DNA of 64,000 nucleotides, taken from the IMG/VR virus record IMGVR_UViG_3300010158_000053, positions 1 to 64,000 of that record; one strand, given 5' to 3'. Positions 36,268 through 44,925 of this stretch are shown here, piece after piece. The first letter of the stretch is position 1. Each line of letters opens with the position of its first letter. Both the position numbers and the translations under genes were made by a program. The notes under the pieces are model-generated. The model saw only the letters and a program-made list of their open reading frames with translations, did no database searches and was not told the origin of the DNA. The DNA is from a virus.

Positions 36268-36410
36268 TTGTTATCCTTTTTATTTTCTTCTATTCCGTAT
36301 TGGCGATACAACCAAGCAATAAAATTTTCAATGTCTAATTTTGGCCCCACTTCTGTACCATAAACTTTATATGCCAATGTTACTTTTTCTAACCATTCTT
36401 TATCTAACAT
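36264..36410 (-). CDS. Hypothetical protein, 48 aa
   Basis: A small basic helical protein starting at ATG 36410, with no recognisable family. Its TGA overlaps the next ATG (ATGA), supporting real translation. Confidence 0.6.
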   Translation of the reverse strand: MLDKEWLEKVTLAYKVYGTEVGPKLDIENFIAWLYRQYGIEENKKDNK

Positions 36411-36413
36411 AGA

Positions 36414-36896
36414 TCAATCCTGAAATTCATTGTCCTCGCGGTGTCCTTGACGACCGGCCATATTGCTATCAGTTTCACGAACTTCTACTTTACAGCACCA
36501 AACACGTTGGGCTTCTTCACTACCACAGTTGGGTAAAAAGATTGTGTTTACATATTCATACAAGAAGTCAGCAAGTCCTTCGCAGCCAGTCTTTTCAACT
36601 TCTGTAATTTTAGCAAGTTTCAAACGACCAAGTTCCAACAAGTGTTCACGCATTGGATCATCTTGTGCGACCAACAAAGTATGATCAAACCACTCTTCAA
36701 GATTTGCCTTAAGTGGTTTCAACCCGCCAAAGTCTGTACACCAGTTTCTAGCATCAAGTGTATCACACTCAAATTCAAAGTGGAAACTCATTGCGTAACC
36801 GTGAATTAGATTACAGTGACTTTGGGCACGCCATTGACGATATGCAACGGGGCCGATTTGCTTGTATGTTTTTGTACTGAAATATTTCTTTGCCAT
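36414..36896 (-). CDS. 6-pyruvoyl-tetrahydropterin synthase / QueD-like protein
   Basis: The PTPS/QueD fold is indicated by SHCNLIHGY (zinc region), WCTDFGGLKP, WFDHTLL (catalytic Asp-His) and VEVRETDSNMA. The usual second zinc ligand in the HGHNY motif is replaced, reading HGYAM, so metal binding or specificity may differ. With the GTP cyclohydrolase I gene at 46.5 kb it would supply the first two steps towards 7-deazaguanine or pterins. QueE and QueC are not in the window. Confidence 0.8.
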   Translation of the reverse strand: MAKKYFSTKTYKQIGPVAYRQWRAQSHCNLIHGYAMSFHFEFECDTLDARNWCTDFGGLKPLKANLEEWFDHTLLVAQDDPMREHLLELGRLKLAKITEVEKTGCEGLADFLYEYVNTIFLPNCGSEEAQRVWCCKVEVRETDSNMAGRQGHREDNEFQD

Positions 36897-36914
36897 TATG
36901 TTCTCCTATGTATA

Positions 36915-36943
36915 ATTATAGCATAGGCGGCAGAGTTTGTATA
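36915..36943 (-). promoter_or_regulatory. Sigma70-like promoter of the queD-like gene
   Basis: TATAAT (36915-36920) is preceded 17 bases away by TATACA (36938-36943), a 4/6 match to the -35 box. AGGAG precedes the ATG. Confidence 0.5.
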
Positions 36944-36972
36944 CCGGGATGAACGCCGAAGGCCGGTTAACA

Positions 36973-37155
36973 CTATTTAAGTGTCTGTAATTCGTCTTTA
37001 ACTTTTTTGAGTTCTACGGAAATTTCTTCTATCATTGTTATTTCTATTCGATGACTGGAAATTACTTTTATCAGTGTATATATGAATAAAACCCAGCCTA
37101 CAAATCCTCCCAGGAATAGTAATGTTAGTATTAAATAATATTCCTGTATTGACAT
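36973..37155 (-). CDS. Small membrane protein with coiled-coil tail, 60 aa
   Basis: One membrane helix (about 7-32) is followed by a charged helical tail (EEISVELKKVKDELQ). The function is unknown. It lies between clpP and the queD-like gene. Confidence 0.6.
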   Translation of the reverse strand: MSIQEYYLILTLLFLGGFVGWVLFIYTLIKVISSHRIEITMIEEISVELKKVKDELQTLK

Positions 37156-37214
37156 AGTTATTTCCTAAAGTACATAATTATTTACTGTACTTTAGGATCA
37201 AGTTTAGTTATTGG

Positions 37215-37838
37215 TTAACGGCTTTGAACAACCTTATCGGCCAACCCGTATGCAACTGCTTCTTCAGCACTCAAGAATGTATCAAACTTCATAGTAGAAA
37301 ACATTTCTTCATAAGTTTTGCCAGCAGTATTGTGTTTGACATATAGTTCAGTTAAGCGTTTGTTAATACGTTGACTTTCTTCAAAACTACGTTTGGCATC
37401 TTCAAATTGCAGTTCTTGAACGTGTACACTGCCACTTGTACCACGTGTACCTGAACTAACACGATGTACCATTGTGCGTGATTCAGGCAATACAAATCGT
37501 TTACCGGCAGCACCTGCATTGGCAAGGAACGAGCCCATACTAGCGGCCTGTCCCATAACATAAGTACATACATCCGGTTTAACAAATTGCATTACATCAT
37601 AAACGCTAAGTCCAGCAGTAACTAATCCACCGGGGCTGTTAATGTACAAGTGAATGTCCTTTTCGCTGTCGGCACTTTCCAAATGTAGCAATTGTGCAAC
37701 TACAATGTTAGCACTATGATCATCAACTGGACCATTTAGGAAAACAATGCGCTCATTAAGCAAGCGACTAAAAATATCAAAAGCACGTTCGCCTTGACCG
37801 GTCTTCTCGACCACCATTGGGATTAGGTTATTATACAT
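37215..37838 (-). CDS. clpP: ClpP protease
   Basis: The full catalytic triad is present: Ser100 in GQAASMGS, His125 in RTMVHR and Asp186 in [10 protein letters not shown]. The handle helix and INSPGG oxyanion motif are also conserved. At 207 residues it is the length of bacterial ClpP, with a short N-terminal segment. It should form the tetradecameric peptidase barrel that ClpA or ClpX feeds. The phage's ClpA-like protein carries a ClpP-docking loop, so a phage ClpAP protease is likely. Confidence 0.95.
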   Translation of the reverse strand: MYNNLIPMVVEKTGQGERAFDIFSRLLNERIVFLNGPVDDHSANIVVAQLLHLESADSEKDIHLYINSPGGLVTAGLSVYDVMQFVKPDVCTYVMGQAASMGSFLANAGAAGKRFVLPESRTMVHRVSSGTRGTSGSVHVQELQFEDAKRSFEESQRINKRLTELYVKHNTAGKTYEEMFSTMKFDTFLSAEEAVAYGLADKVVQSR

Positions 37839-37851
37839 TATTTTTCCTTTG

Positions 37852-38091
37852 TTAATCTGTTAGTTGATTTTTAAATACTTCAAGTTGATCGATAAGATTT
37901 TGACAGCCTGATTTGGTCATAGTAAGTGTACTATATCCCATTTTCAAAGTCATATGTGTACATTCAGCAGTCATACCAATACTGTAAATGGAATCTGGTG
38001 TATGCTCTTCTTTGGCAGGTTCAATATATGGCACTGGCGCCGGAAACTTAACCACGTTACTGTAGTCAGGCTTTTTAAACCAATCAAACAT
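37852..38091 (-). CDS. Hypothetical protein, 79 aa
   Basis: Unrecognised small protein with a basic Pro-rich N-terminus and a Met/Thr-rich centre. It overlaps the upstream gene by one base and precedes clpP; whether it is a ClpP partner cannot be told from the sequence. Confidence 0.55.
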   Translation of the reverse strand: MFDWFKKPDYSNVVKFPAPVPYIEPAKEEHTPDSIYSIGMTAECTHMTLKMGYSTLTMTKSGCQNLIDQLEVFKNQLTD

Positions 38092-38516
38092 TATTGATAT
38101 TCCTTATCCATCTTAATATTAGACAACCCAGCAACTACTTGGAAATTATCCCAAGCAATCTTTGCGGCTGGATTATGTTCCAACTCACTGTCGGGCAAGC
38201 AGGTCTCCAACCAATACTCACTTCGGCGTAACGGATGTGCTCCAAACTTGCGGGGCTGATGAAACTTGCCTTGTTCCCACAAGTCAATACTAACTTGTCG
38301 AAACTTTGCTTCATCTTCAGGATTGTAAAAATCGTAATCTCTCCATTCGGCCGCACTCATCCCACCTTGGCAATATCCCGCCCAGATCCCACTCCACTGT
38401 TCGTCATTGTTAGGATCAAAGTTTGTACGGGCAATAACAACCAATACATCTTGCATATCCACTCGACCTTCAACAATGTCACGGATACAACGGCTGTAAC
38501 TAAGTCCAATTTTCAT
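38091..38516 (-). CDS. Hypothetical protein, 141 aa
   Basis: Unrecognised soluble protein, rich in Trp, Tyr and acidic residues (WSGIWAGYCQGGMSAAEW). Overlaps the upstream RHH-type gene by four bases. Confidence 0.55.
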   Translation of the reverse strand: MKIGLSYSRCIRDIVEGRVDMQDVLVVIARTNFDPNNDEQWSGIWAGYCQGGMSAAEWRDYDFYNPEDEAKFRQVSIDLWEQGKFHQPRKFGAHPLRRSEYWLETCLPDSELEHNPAAKIAWDNFQVVAGLSNIKMDKEYQ

Positions 38517-39070
38517 TCTGCATCTTTCAATAAACGAGCCTTGACACCTTCTGGATCACGCTCAAATTCTACCAACATTTCGCGCAATGCGTTATTGATG
38601 TACTCGTTAAGAGTAATATTTTGGCGGTGTGCGTTCAATGCTGCCTCCAACAATAGATCATTAGGGAGATCCAAAGGCACACTAATACAAGTGTCATAGT
38701 CCTCACCTGCCATAATGGCTTGCGCCTTTTCAATAAAGTCTTCTACAACTTCCAAATCCACATAGTCAACATCGTCCCACGCTTGATTGGCTAGAACACT
38801 TTTATGTTCAGCTTCCTTACGATGCTTTTCACGCTTGGTTTCCGCAATCATACGATATGCACGATCATTGGTATAGTCGTGTACGCACACTTCATATACC
38901 TTTTGGGTCTTTGTGCTGAAAATAATATCAAAACTGTATCCACCTGCGCCGTGAACACCATTCCAACTGCTTAGAATATAAGCATTTGGGCCGTAGCAAG
39001 TCCAACCATAAACACTACCTTCAGTGATTTTATAGTCTACCAATTCCATCCATTCTTTCATTGTGAGCAT
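38513..39070 (-). CDS. Protein with C-terminal ribbon-helix-helix-like segment
   Basis: Residues about 135-175 (SVPLDLPNDLLLEAALNAHRQNITLNEYINNALREML) have the strand-helix-helix pattern of HicB/Arc-like DNA-binding proteins, split here only for description. The N-terminal part is an unknown globular domain. It may be a transcriptional regulator. It is followed by a run of unknown genes. Confidence 0.6.
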   Translation of the reverse strand: MLTMKEWMELVDYKITEGSVYGWTCYGPNAYILSSWNGVHGAGGYSFDIIFSTKTQKVYEVCVHDYTNDRAYRMIAETKREKHRKEAEHKSVLANQAWDDVDYVDLEVVEDFIEKAQAIMAGEDYDTCISVPLDLPNDLLLEAALNAHRQNITLNEYINNALREMLVEFERDPEGVKARLLKDAE

Positions 39071-39071
39071 T

Positions 39072-39323
39072 TTATTTTCCTTCAGGGTAAAAATGTTGTT
39101 TAATTAATTGTACAGCAGATTCCTTGGTGCAGTCAACCACACTCTTATCAAAAGTTGTAATTGAACAATGTTTACTGGATTGTTCAATTAGTTCAATGCA
39201 CTGTTGAATAATGATGTCGCCAAATTTAATAATTGCTTCTTGATCATACTTGTCCATTTTGTCCCAACAGCCACTGGCCGTTAGGCCAGCACTGTATAGT
39301 TGACTATCGAACTTGTCGTTCAT
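39072..39323 (-). CDS. Hypothetical protein, 83 aa, distant member of the MNER family
   Basis: The C-terminal pattern (FGDIIIQQCIELI ... AVQLIKQHFY) is like that of the small paralogues at 48826-49140 and 56902-57141. The function is unknown. Confidence 0.6.
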   Translation of the reverse strand: MNDKFDSQLYSAGLTASGCWDKMDKYDQEAIIKFGDIIIQQCIELIEQSSKHCSITTFDKSVVDCTKESAVQLIKQHFYPEGK

Positions 39324-40531
39324 TTGTACACCTTCAACAGTACAATGTCTTCAGACATACGACCATTCATAACAGTTTCCATTGCTTTGATCTTACCAAA
39401 CCAAGTGTCAACTCTGCGTTGAGTGTTCTGCTCTTTGAACTCTTTAATCTGTTCAGCAGGCTTACGCAAAGTCTTTTGCATACTCTTTTCGGTAAACTCT
39501 GTAATGGTAGTACCCTTAACACTCAATCCTGCGCTAGTTTTAGCAACATAAATGCCTAACTTACGAGTCTTAGTATTGAACACTACTGCACTTTGAGCAC
39601 CAATCAAACCCACTACTGGGACGCTAACAATGCCCAACTTGTCGTCAACTGTTTTAAACTTGACCTTAGCAACCAACTTGTCTGCTGGCACAATCTTCTT
39701 AGCACGTGGCTTCTTCATCACTTTGGCTTCTGCGGCAATCTGCTCGCAAGCCTGTGCAATGCTTTCGTAAAACTCAATCAATTTTTTAACGTTCTTACGA
39801 CTGACGTGCTTGTAGCCTTCACGCAATTGATCGTCAGCATTGCCACTAGCCAGTTCCTGCAACTCCGACAAACCACGAGCAAAGAAACTCTTGATATAGC
39901 GAGCCTGTGCAGCCTTGGCACCCTTGCCACGCAAAAGGCTAACAATTTTGATATCTTTAGGATCAAATGCTTCGGGATCTGTAATCCAACTGTCAATTGC
40001 CGCATCAAGTTCGTCGCTCATAGTAACTGCTTGATCACGGATGCGGTCTTGGATAGTAACAGTTGGAACAACTGCCTTAACAGTTTTGTCCACTACCACT
40101 TCTTCAATATCGTATTTGCCTTGTTCTACAGCCTTTGCAATTTCACCTTTAAGCCAATCTGCAGAATCAGCATTGTTGTTCCAACCTTGCTTAACAGTGG
40201 GCATACCTTTGAGCAAACAGGCAGCAATAGCACCCATTGTCAAATTACAACGCCAGTCTTTAGTTTTCTTAAATTCTTGGATTTGTTCGCGGCTGTAATC
40301 ATTACGGCCCATCCAGTCAATGACCTTAGGTTTAAGGTCCTTTGCGGAACTTTCCAATCTGTAATACTTCATTGCTTCACGAAAGTGAGCAGCAAATTCA
40401 GTTGGGCTCATATCAACAGCACCATCCCATTTGGGACTGTAATCACGTTTAGCATTTTCGCGAATGCTAACACTTGTAATCTTTTCTTTCTTTGCTTTGG
40501 GCTTAATCTTAATGCCTGCTACAACTGCCAT
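39320..40531 (-). CDS. Hypothetical basic protein, 403 aa
   Basis: The protein is lysine-rich, helical in the first 280 residues and beta-rich at the C-terminus. I do not recognise a family. It has a strong sigma70 promoter of its own and follows a region with DnaA boxes, so a DNA-linked role is conceivable but unproven. Confidence 0.6.
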   Translation of the reverse strand: MAVVAGIKIKPKAKKEKITSVSIRENAKRDYSPKWDGAVDMSPTEFAAHFREAMKYYRLESSAKDLKPKVIDWMGRNDYSREQIQEFKKTKDWRCNLTMGAIAACLLKGMPTVKQGWNNNADSADWLKGEIAKAVEQGKYDIEEVVVDKTVKAVVPTVTIQDRIRDQAVTMSDELDAAIDSWITDPEAFDPKDIKIVSLLRGKGAKAAQARYIKSFFARGLSELQELASGNADDQLREGYKHVSRKNVKKLIEFYESIAQACEQIAAEAKVMKKPRAKKIVPADKLVAKVKFKTVDDKLGIVSVPVVGLIGAQSAVVFNTKTRKLGIYVAKTSAGLSVKGTTITEFTEKSMQKTLRKPAEQIKEFKEQNTQRRVDTWFGKIKAMETVMNGRMSEDIVLLKVYK

Positions 40532-40560
40532 GGAAAACTCCTAATTTGTGCAATGTAGTT

Positions 40561-40589
40561 ATTATAATGTCTGACTAAAGGAAAGTCAA
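40561..40589 (-). promoter_or_regulatory. Sigma70 promoter of the 403-aa protein gene
   Basis: TTGACT (40584-40589) and TATAAT (40561-40566) are separated by 17 bases; AGGAG precedes the ATG. Confidence 0.8.
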
Positions 40590-40619
40590 GTGAAGTTTTG
40601 ATATTTCTATCAAAAATTG

Positions 40620-40720
40620 GTGTGGATAACCTGTGGATAACTTCTAGCCCCTATAAGCCCCTACAGCAGATATTGTAGTTATGTGGTGCTTTAACTAAAT
40701 TACGCCTGCTGTAGGGGCTA
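40620..40720. other. Two DnaA boxes and a 14-bp inverted repeat: candidate replication origin
   Basis: The plus strand contains TGTGGATAA at 40621-40629 and 40632-40640, both perfect complements of the DnaA-box consensus TTATCCACA, with an 11-base period. A 14-base perfect inverted repeat follows (40656-40669 with 40706-40719), enclosing an AT-rich 36-base loop. This lies in the longest gene-free gap of the window. Binding of host DnaA is inferred from the match alone. Confidence 0.5.
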
Positions 40721-40722
40721 TA

Positions 40723-40740
40723 AATGCCCCGTAGGGCATT
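40723..40740 (-). terminator. Hairpin at the end of the 190-aa protein gene
   Basis: Seven-base arms (40723-40729 and 40734-40740) with a four-base loop overlap the stop codon of the upstream gene. The T-run after it is weak, so termination is uncertain. Confidence 0.4.
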
Positions 40741-41311
40741 ATTCTTCGTCCCACTCCACTGCAATCCAGCCTAGTTTTTTCAAATCTTCCCGGATTTCGT
40801 CAGTAACAAAACCTTCGCCCACAAACTTGTTTACCAATTCTTGGTGGGCAAGTTGTTCAGGAGTAAATGCCGCCAGTTCTTCTGGAGTGAGGTTTTCACC
40901 TCGAATGCCGCTACAGTACCAATTAATGTAGTCACCACATTCACGCATATCGGCAACAATACCGCCACTGCGACGCCAACTGCAACTCCAGCGTTGGTTC
41001 TTTAGAATTGGCATTGTATCCAATTTGATAAACTGCATATTGCACATTGCCGCATATAAGTTTTGGGCATAAGATTCTGATTCTTTTGCCTTATCACAAA
41101 TCCATTTGGTACTACGGAGATCATACTCCATATTATCTTTTTGCCATTTAGGATCTACAAGATTTTCTTCATCCTGTTCACGCCAAGTTTTATACATATT
41201 AACATAGTCGGGATTGGGTAATTTTCCTGCTTCCTCACAACGTTTTACATACCCCTCCATTTGAAAAGTATGACGCTCGGGACTGCTATTTATTTTGGAA
41301 TCGGTACTCAC
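40739..41311 (-). CDS. Hypothetical protein, 190 aa
   Basis: Unrecognised protein rich in Trp, Cys and Glu with a central MRECGDYINWYCSG segment. No signal or membrane segment. It overlaps the following small frame upstream and is probably co-transcribed with it. Confidence 0.55.
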   Translation of the reverse strand: MSTDSKINSSPERHTFQMEGYVKRCEEAGKLPNPDYVNMYKTWREQDEENLVDPKWQKDNMEYDLRSTKWICDKAKESESYAQNLYAAMCNMQFIKLDTMPILKNQRWSCSWRRSGGIVADMRECGDYINWYCSGIRGENLTPEELAAFTPEQLAHQELVNKFVGEGFVTDEIREDLKKLGWIAVEWDEE

Positions 41312-41435
41312 GCTTTAACCACCATTTGTATTTTTGAAAATATTCGATAGAGTCATAGGTTAACTTTTGCCCATAACTTTCTAACTCATCAATATGCTCA
41401 TACCATTTAGACTGGCACCAAGATCTAAAAGTCAT
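41286..41435 (-). CDS. Hypothetical protein, 49 aa
   Basis: ATG 41435 overlaps the TGA of the upstream gene (ATGA). The product is small, aromatic and basic (KYKWWLKREYRF). It overlaps the next gene by 26 bases. Function unknown. Confidence 0.55.
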   Translation of the reverse strand: MTFRSWCQSKWYEHIDELESYGQKLTYDSIEYFQKYKWWLKREYRFQNK

Positions 41436-41671
41436 TGTAAATTTCTCGGTGTTTCAATATTGGAGAAAGATTTCATTATCTTTTGAGCAAGTTCTGGATC
41501 TTCTTCAATCAAATCATCGATGTCAACTGATCGTGATTGATTTAAAATTTCGCCAGATGCGACCATACGAGTAATCTCTTCCATTAGTTCATCAAGTTCT
41601 TCCTGGGTGCCATCAAAATCATCAAAGCAGCCGGGTGCAAATTCTAATTTAAGTTTCTTTTCTTCAGTCAT
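41432..41671 (-). CDS. Conserved phage-type acidic protein, 79 aa
   Basis: The segment LEFAPGCFDDFDGTQEELDEL is a pattern I have seen in small proteins of T4-like phages, without known function. Strongly acidic and helical. Confidence 0.6.
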   Translation of the reverse strand: MTEEKKLKLEFAPGCFDDFDGTQEELDELMEEITRMVASGEILNQSRSVDIDDLIEEDPELAQKIMKSFSNIETPRNLQ

Positions 41672-41684
41672 TTACTTCTTTCAA

Positions 41685-42530
41685 TTAAGTCCATAGTGCA
41701 TCGCGCACTTTAATCAAACGAATCATCATTTGCTCATCTTCTTTTTCGTAAGCCGCTTCAATCTTTCTTAGTTCCTTATGTGCCTGTGTTCCGGCCTTTT
41801 TAAGTGCAGGACTCTTATCGCCACTAAAATTTAATTTGCCACCATTTGCCAAGCGGCTAAGCTCACAGTAGGCAGTCCAACCACTAGCATCGTATGGGTC
41901 TGGGCGATTGCGGTAAGTTTCAGTCCACCATACATATAGTTCTTTAAGTTCTTTGGCACGTAATGCTTGACCAGTTGGGCGTCCGTAGTTTTTGTCACCT
42001 TCTTCTACACCCATATCGTTGCCAAGTGTAAGTGTCATTGCCCAGTCAAGATGATCTAATCCTGCTTGTGGACAACGCCAAGTGCGCCAACGCCACCAAC
42101 CCGTTGCCCAGAAGGGAGGGTTGTATTTGGCACGGTCTTCTTTGCTGCCCCAGGCAATATGACTCCACGCTGATTCTATTTCAATAAAATCAACCAACTC
42201 ATTGAATAAGCAAGGCAAAAAGCGGTTCCCCACGTCTTGCCACTGGCCAGGTTTAATATCCCGGGGATGAGCGGTAAGACTATGAGTACGGCTAACCCAA
42301 CGGTTGTTAATGTAATATTTTGCATCGTAAATCTTTCTAACAGGCCACGTTACAAAGTCTTGCAAATGGCTAAGCCCTTCTTCGGCCAACCAGTAGCGGA
42401 AGTTATGTTTCATTTGGGCAGTGGTAGTCCACTCGTCCCACTGCTCGCTGGTACCCATACTGAGTTTTTTAGTGCCGCGTACCCAGTCTGCAAAGGGAGT
42501 ACAACTCCAATAATTTGAATGATGTGCCAT
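41685..42530 (-). CDS. Hypothetical Trp-rich protein, 281 aa
   Basis: Over 5 percent of residues are Trp, with repeated aromatic clusters (WATGWWRWRTWRCP). No motif I can name. It has its own sigma70 promoter in an 11-bp inverted repeat, suggesting early or middle expression. Confidence 0.6.
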   Translation of the reverse strand: MAHHSNYWSCTPFADWVRGTKKLSMGTSEQWDEWTTTAQMKHNFRYWLAEEGLSHLQDFVTWPVRKIYDAKYYINNRWVSRTHSLTAHPRDIKPGQWQDVGNRFLPCLFNELVDFIEIESAWSHIAWGSKEDRAKYNPPFWATGWWRWRTWRCPQAGLDHLDWAMTLTLGNDMGVEEGDKNYGRPTGQALRAKELKELYVWWTETYRNRPDPYDASGWTAYCELSRLANGGKLNFSGDKSPALKKAGTQAHKELRKIEAAYEKEDEQMMIRLIKVRDALWT

Positions 42531-42538
42531 AATGTAAA

Positions 42539-42577
42539 AATCCTGTTTATGTATTTAATTGTACGCTAAACAGGATT
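42539..42577 (-). terminator. 11-bp inverted repeat around a promoter, likely terminator/operator
   Basis: Arms at 42539-42549 and 42567-42577 are perfect complements and are followed by a T-run on the minus strand. The -10 box lies in the loop, the same layout as at 7839-7869. Confidence 0.55.
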
Positions 42578-42586
42578 GTGTGTCAA
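42558..42586 (-). promoter_or_regulatory. Sigma70 promoter of the Trp-rich protein gene
   Basis: TTGACA (42581-42586) and TACAAT (42558-42563) with a 17-base spacer on the minus strand. Confidence 0.75.
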
Positions 42587-42950
42587 TTACTTTTTAAGGA
42601 ATTGCGATAGTTCAGGCGGTTGCCAACCAAGAGGTTTCAAAACCTTCCCATCTTCCCGTTTACGAACTTTGCCAGTTTCTTTATCAATCTTGTCAAAGTT
42701 AGTACGCATTACTTCTTTCCAAGCACCTTCAGCATCAAAGCCTGCACTATGTATTGCTCCAATAGTAACAACCAAAATGTCGATGAGTGCGTCTAATACT
42801 TCAATATCATCGTTGTCCCAATGCTTGCTTCAGTTCTTTATGTTCTTCTTCAATAAGAGCACAGTACATATCAAACTGCGATCCTGGAGGACCGTCTACT
42901 GTTTGGTCGCAAGCCCGCATAAACTTTTCTTGATCTCTAAACGGATTCAT
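42587..42950 (-). pseudogene. MazG/HisE-like NTP pyrophosphohydrolase, frameshifted
   Basis: Two overlapping frames together give one all-helical pyrophosphohydrolase-like protein. The first (42807-42950) contains EEEHKELKQAL, which is the E-x2-E metal motif region; it stops at TGA. The second, with no good start, continues as DNDDIEVLDALIDILVVTIGA (motif E..D) and ends as KREDGKVLKPLGWQPPEL. A one-base shift near 42810-42826 joins them. This is a natural indel, an assembly error or programmed +1 frameshifting at the CGA-TGA end of the first frame. An intact enzyme would cleave dNTPs or (p)ppGpp. Confidence 0.65.
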
Positions 42951-42951
42951 A

Positions 42952-43137
42952 TTACTCTACTACCTTTAATTGTTTTTCGTTATAGATGTGCAATGCACCT
43001 GCAATTTCAGCAACAGTACATTCGACTACTACTCTGCGTTCGTTTGATAATGTATCAAACACTGATACAACAACACCTGGCCATTTGTATCCGCTAACTT
43101 TTTCTACCTTGTCGCCCACTTTTAATTGTGTTTCCAT
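42952..43137 (-). CDS. KOW-like small protein, 61 aa
   Basis: The pattern VGDKVEKVSGYKWPGVVVSVF resembles KOW/SH3-like beta barrels common as lone small phage proteins. Function unknown. Directly upstream of the MazG-like gene. Confidence 0.6.
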   Translation of the reverse strand: METQLKVGDKVEKVSGYKWPGVVVSVFDTLSNERRVVVECTVAEIAGALHIYNEKQLKVVE

Positions 43138-43139
43138 TT

Positions 43140-43370
43140 TTATCTTCCTGTTGTTGATCTACTAATTGTTGGTCCTGTGGTATTGAAATCAATACCGGCC
43201 ATTTTTCCTTCGTATAGTTTACCATTCCAAATCATATTCAATTTAACTGATTTGTTCAAGACAACTATTAAGTTTTTCTTTTCTTTGAATTCCAGCACTT
43301 CAGCCTCCACTGACTTACTGCTGTTATCCTGCTTGACTACACACTTGTCACCGTAACGAACAACTTCCAT
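43140..43370 (-). CDS. Hypothetical beta-rich protein, 76 aa
   Basis: Small basic beta-type protein (EVLEFKEKKNLIVVLNKSVKLNM) related in style to its KOW-like neighbour. Function unknown. Confidence 0.6.
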   Translation of the reverse strand: MEVVRYGDKCVVKQDNSSKSVEAEVLEFKEKKNLIVVLNKSVKLNMIWNGKLYEGKMAGIDFNTTGPTISRSTTGR

Positions 43371-43379
43371 TTGACACCT

Positions 43380-44348
43380 TTATTTTAAAAAGACATTGTT
43401 AAATTGCTGCATAACTATCTCGGGTTTGAATTGTTCTACCCGTTTAGTCCAATCCTCTGATTTAGCTAGTTCTTCAATACGAGTTAGTTTATTAAGTATT
43501 GTGTTTTCATTATACAGTAGTCCTGAATTTTCTAAAACTTTTGTATGATGCAAATCATTTCCGCCTTCCCAAGACAACACAGGTTTATTAAGACTCAGTG
43601 CTTCAACAACAGAAAGACCAAAACTTTCGCCATCTATTCGAGCGTGTATCATTGCATCCCAAGTATCGATTACATTAGCTTTATCTTGTAAATCTTGAAT
43701 CTCATTAAAGAATCTAACATTAGGATGGTCAATCCAAGGTTCAGTTCCAACAAATAAAAATACAAACTTATCAGTAGCATTTACTAGATCAGCAATGGCT
43801 TTTTTAACAAATGGTAAATCAAAAGTATTTTTTCCGCCATGCCTTCCAAAAATAAATTGGTCAGGTCTAATACCTAATTGTTCACGATAGTTGTCGTTTG
43901 GTTCTGGCAAGTCTACAATATGCGGTACCCAAGGCAGTGATGCAACGCCTGACCGTTGTGTCATGGTTTTGGCCAACCATTCGGATACATACGCATATTT
44001 GTCTCCGTGCGGTTCGTAATTTTGAAATACAGAGTGTACTCCAGTTTTACAATTATTAGGCAAAAACTCAATGTTTCCACTTCTTAAAAAATAAGAAAAA
44101 TCAACTGCTTCTTTTTCAATTATACGTTGCAAATCTTCAACACCCTGATGTCCAATAATTTGGAACTCTGATTCTAATCGCTCACGAACACCGAGATCAG
44201 TTCCTAAATATCCATCAGGACGTTGTGTAGCATCATAACAAATAATACTTTCATTTCCTAATATTTCTTGATTATATCGAGCGTATGCAACAGTTGCTAC
44301 TGTGGTGCCACGAGTATCAAGTTGGTTGTTATGAAATAAAACTTTCAT
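43380..44348 (-). CDS. GT-B glycosyltransferase (family 4-like)
   Basis: The C-terminal nucleotide-sugar site is recognisable: ARIDGESFGLSVVEALSLNKPVLSW (E-x7-E pattern near 240-262). The N-terminal half is the acceptor domain. At 322 residues it is typical for short phage glycosyltransferases. The acceptor is unknown; virion, host surface or DNA are all possible. Confidence 0.82.
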   Translation of the reverse strand: MKVLFHNNQLDTRGTTVATVAYARYNQEILGNESIICYDATQRPDGYLGTDLGVRERLESEFQIIGHQGVEDLQRIIEKEAVDFSYFLRSGNIEFLPNNCKTGVHSVFQNYEPHGDKYAYVSEWLAKTMTQRSGVASLPWVPHIVDLPEPNDNYREQLGIRPDQFIFGRHGGKNTFDLPFVKKAIADLVNATDKFVFLFVGTEPWIDHPNVRFFNEIQDLQDKANVIDTWDAMIHARIDGESFGLSVVEALSLNKPVLSWEGGNDLHHTKVLENSGLLYNENTILNKLTRIEELAKSEDWTKRVEQFKPEIVMQQFNNVFLK

Positions 44349-44641
44349 TTAACTTGTCCCCATTTTAGATAAAACTCACTTAACTTTTTCTTTTCTAATT
44401 CTGCTACAATAGCATACTGATAACCGTATGTCAAATGATCCACGTTCCTATGCCATTCGGGTTTATCAATAGCGTGTTGCATGACAAACTGACCCTGTTC
44501 ACTCTTTTCCCATTTGTGCAAAGGTTCGGCAGCATACAGATCTGGATCTTCTACATCACTTAATCGAAAACGATGGACGACAACTTTATGAATTTCTTTC
44601 ACATTATGGTTGTCATCAACTGTATACCTTACTGATCCCAT
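44345..44641 (-). CDS. Conserved phage-type hypothetical protein, 98 aa
   Basis: The protein has a pattern (VHRFRLSDVEDPDLYAAEPL ... WQ/KW) recurring in T4-like phages near structural or regulatory genes. No known function. Overlaps its neighbours at both ends. Confidence 0.6.
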   Translation of the reverse strand: MGSVRYTVDDNHNVKEIHKVVVHRFRLSDVEDPDLYAAEPLHKWEKSEQGQFVMQHAIDKPEWHRNVDHLTYGYQYAIVAELEKKKLSEFYLKWGQVK

Positions 44642-44925
44642 GACAAATGAAACAATGTTATAAACTTTTCAGCATCTTTACTATGTTTAAAATCCCATAT
44701 ATCAAAACTCATTCGATTAACATCAGGCCAACTCTTTAATTTTTCAGCAGCCCACTCAACTATGTCATTAAGTTTAGTAGTAGTCCAAGTGGTATCATCA
44801 TCGGACTCTTCTACAAATTGTAAACGATAACCCGTGGCACGTTGGTGTAGTGTAGGTTTAATCACCGATTCCCTGTATGTCCAACTTCGAACTACTTTAT
44901 CTAAATCGTCAAAGGCTGCAATCAA
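44629..44925 (-). CDS. Hypothetical protein, 98 aa
   Basis: Unrecognised soluble protein with several Trp residues. It overlaps the next gene by 13 bases and the upstream gene by four. Confidence 0.55.
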   Translation of the reverse strand: MIAAFDDLDKVVRSWTYRESVIKPTLHQRATGYRLQFVEESDDDTTWTTTKLNDIVEWAAEKLKSWPDVNRMSFDIWDFKHSKDAEKFITLFHLSWDQ

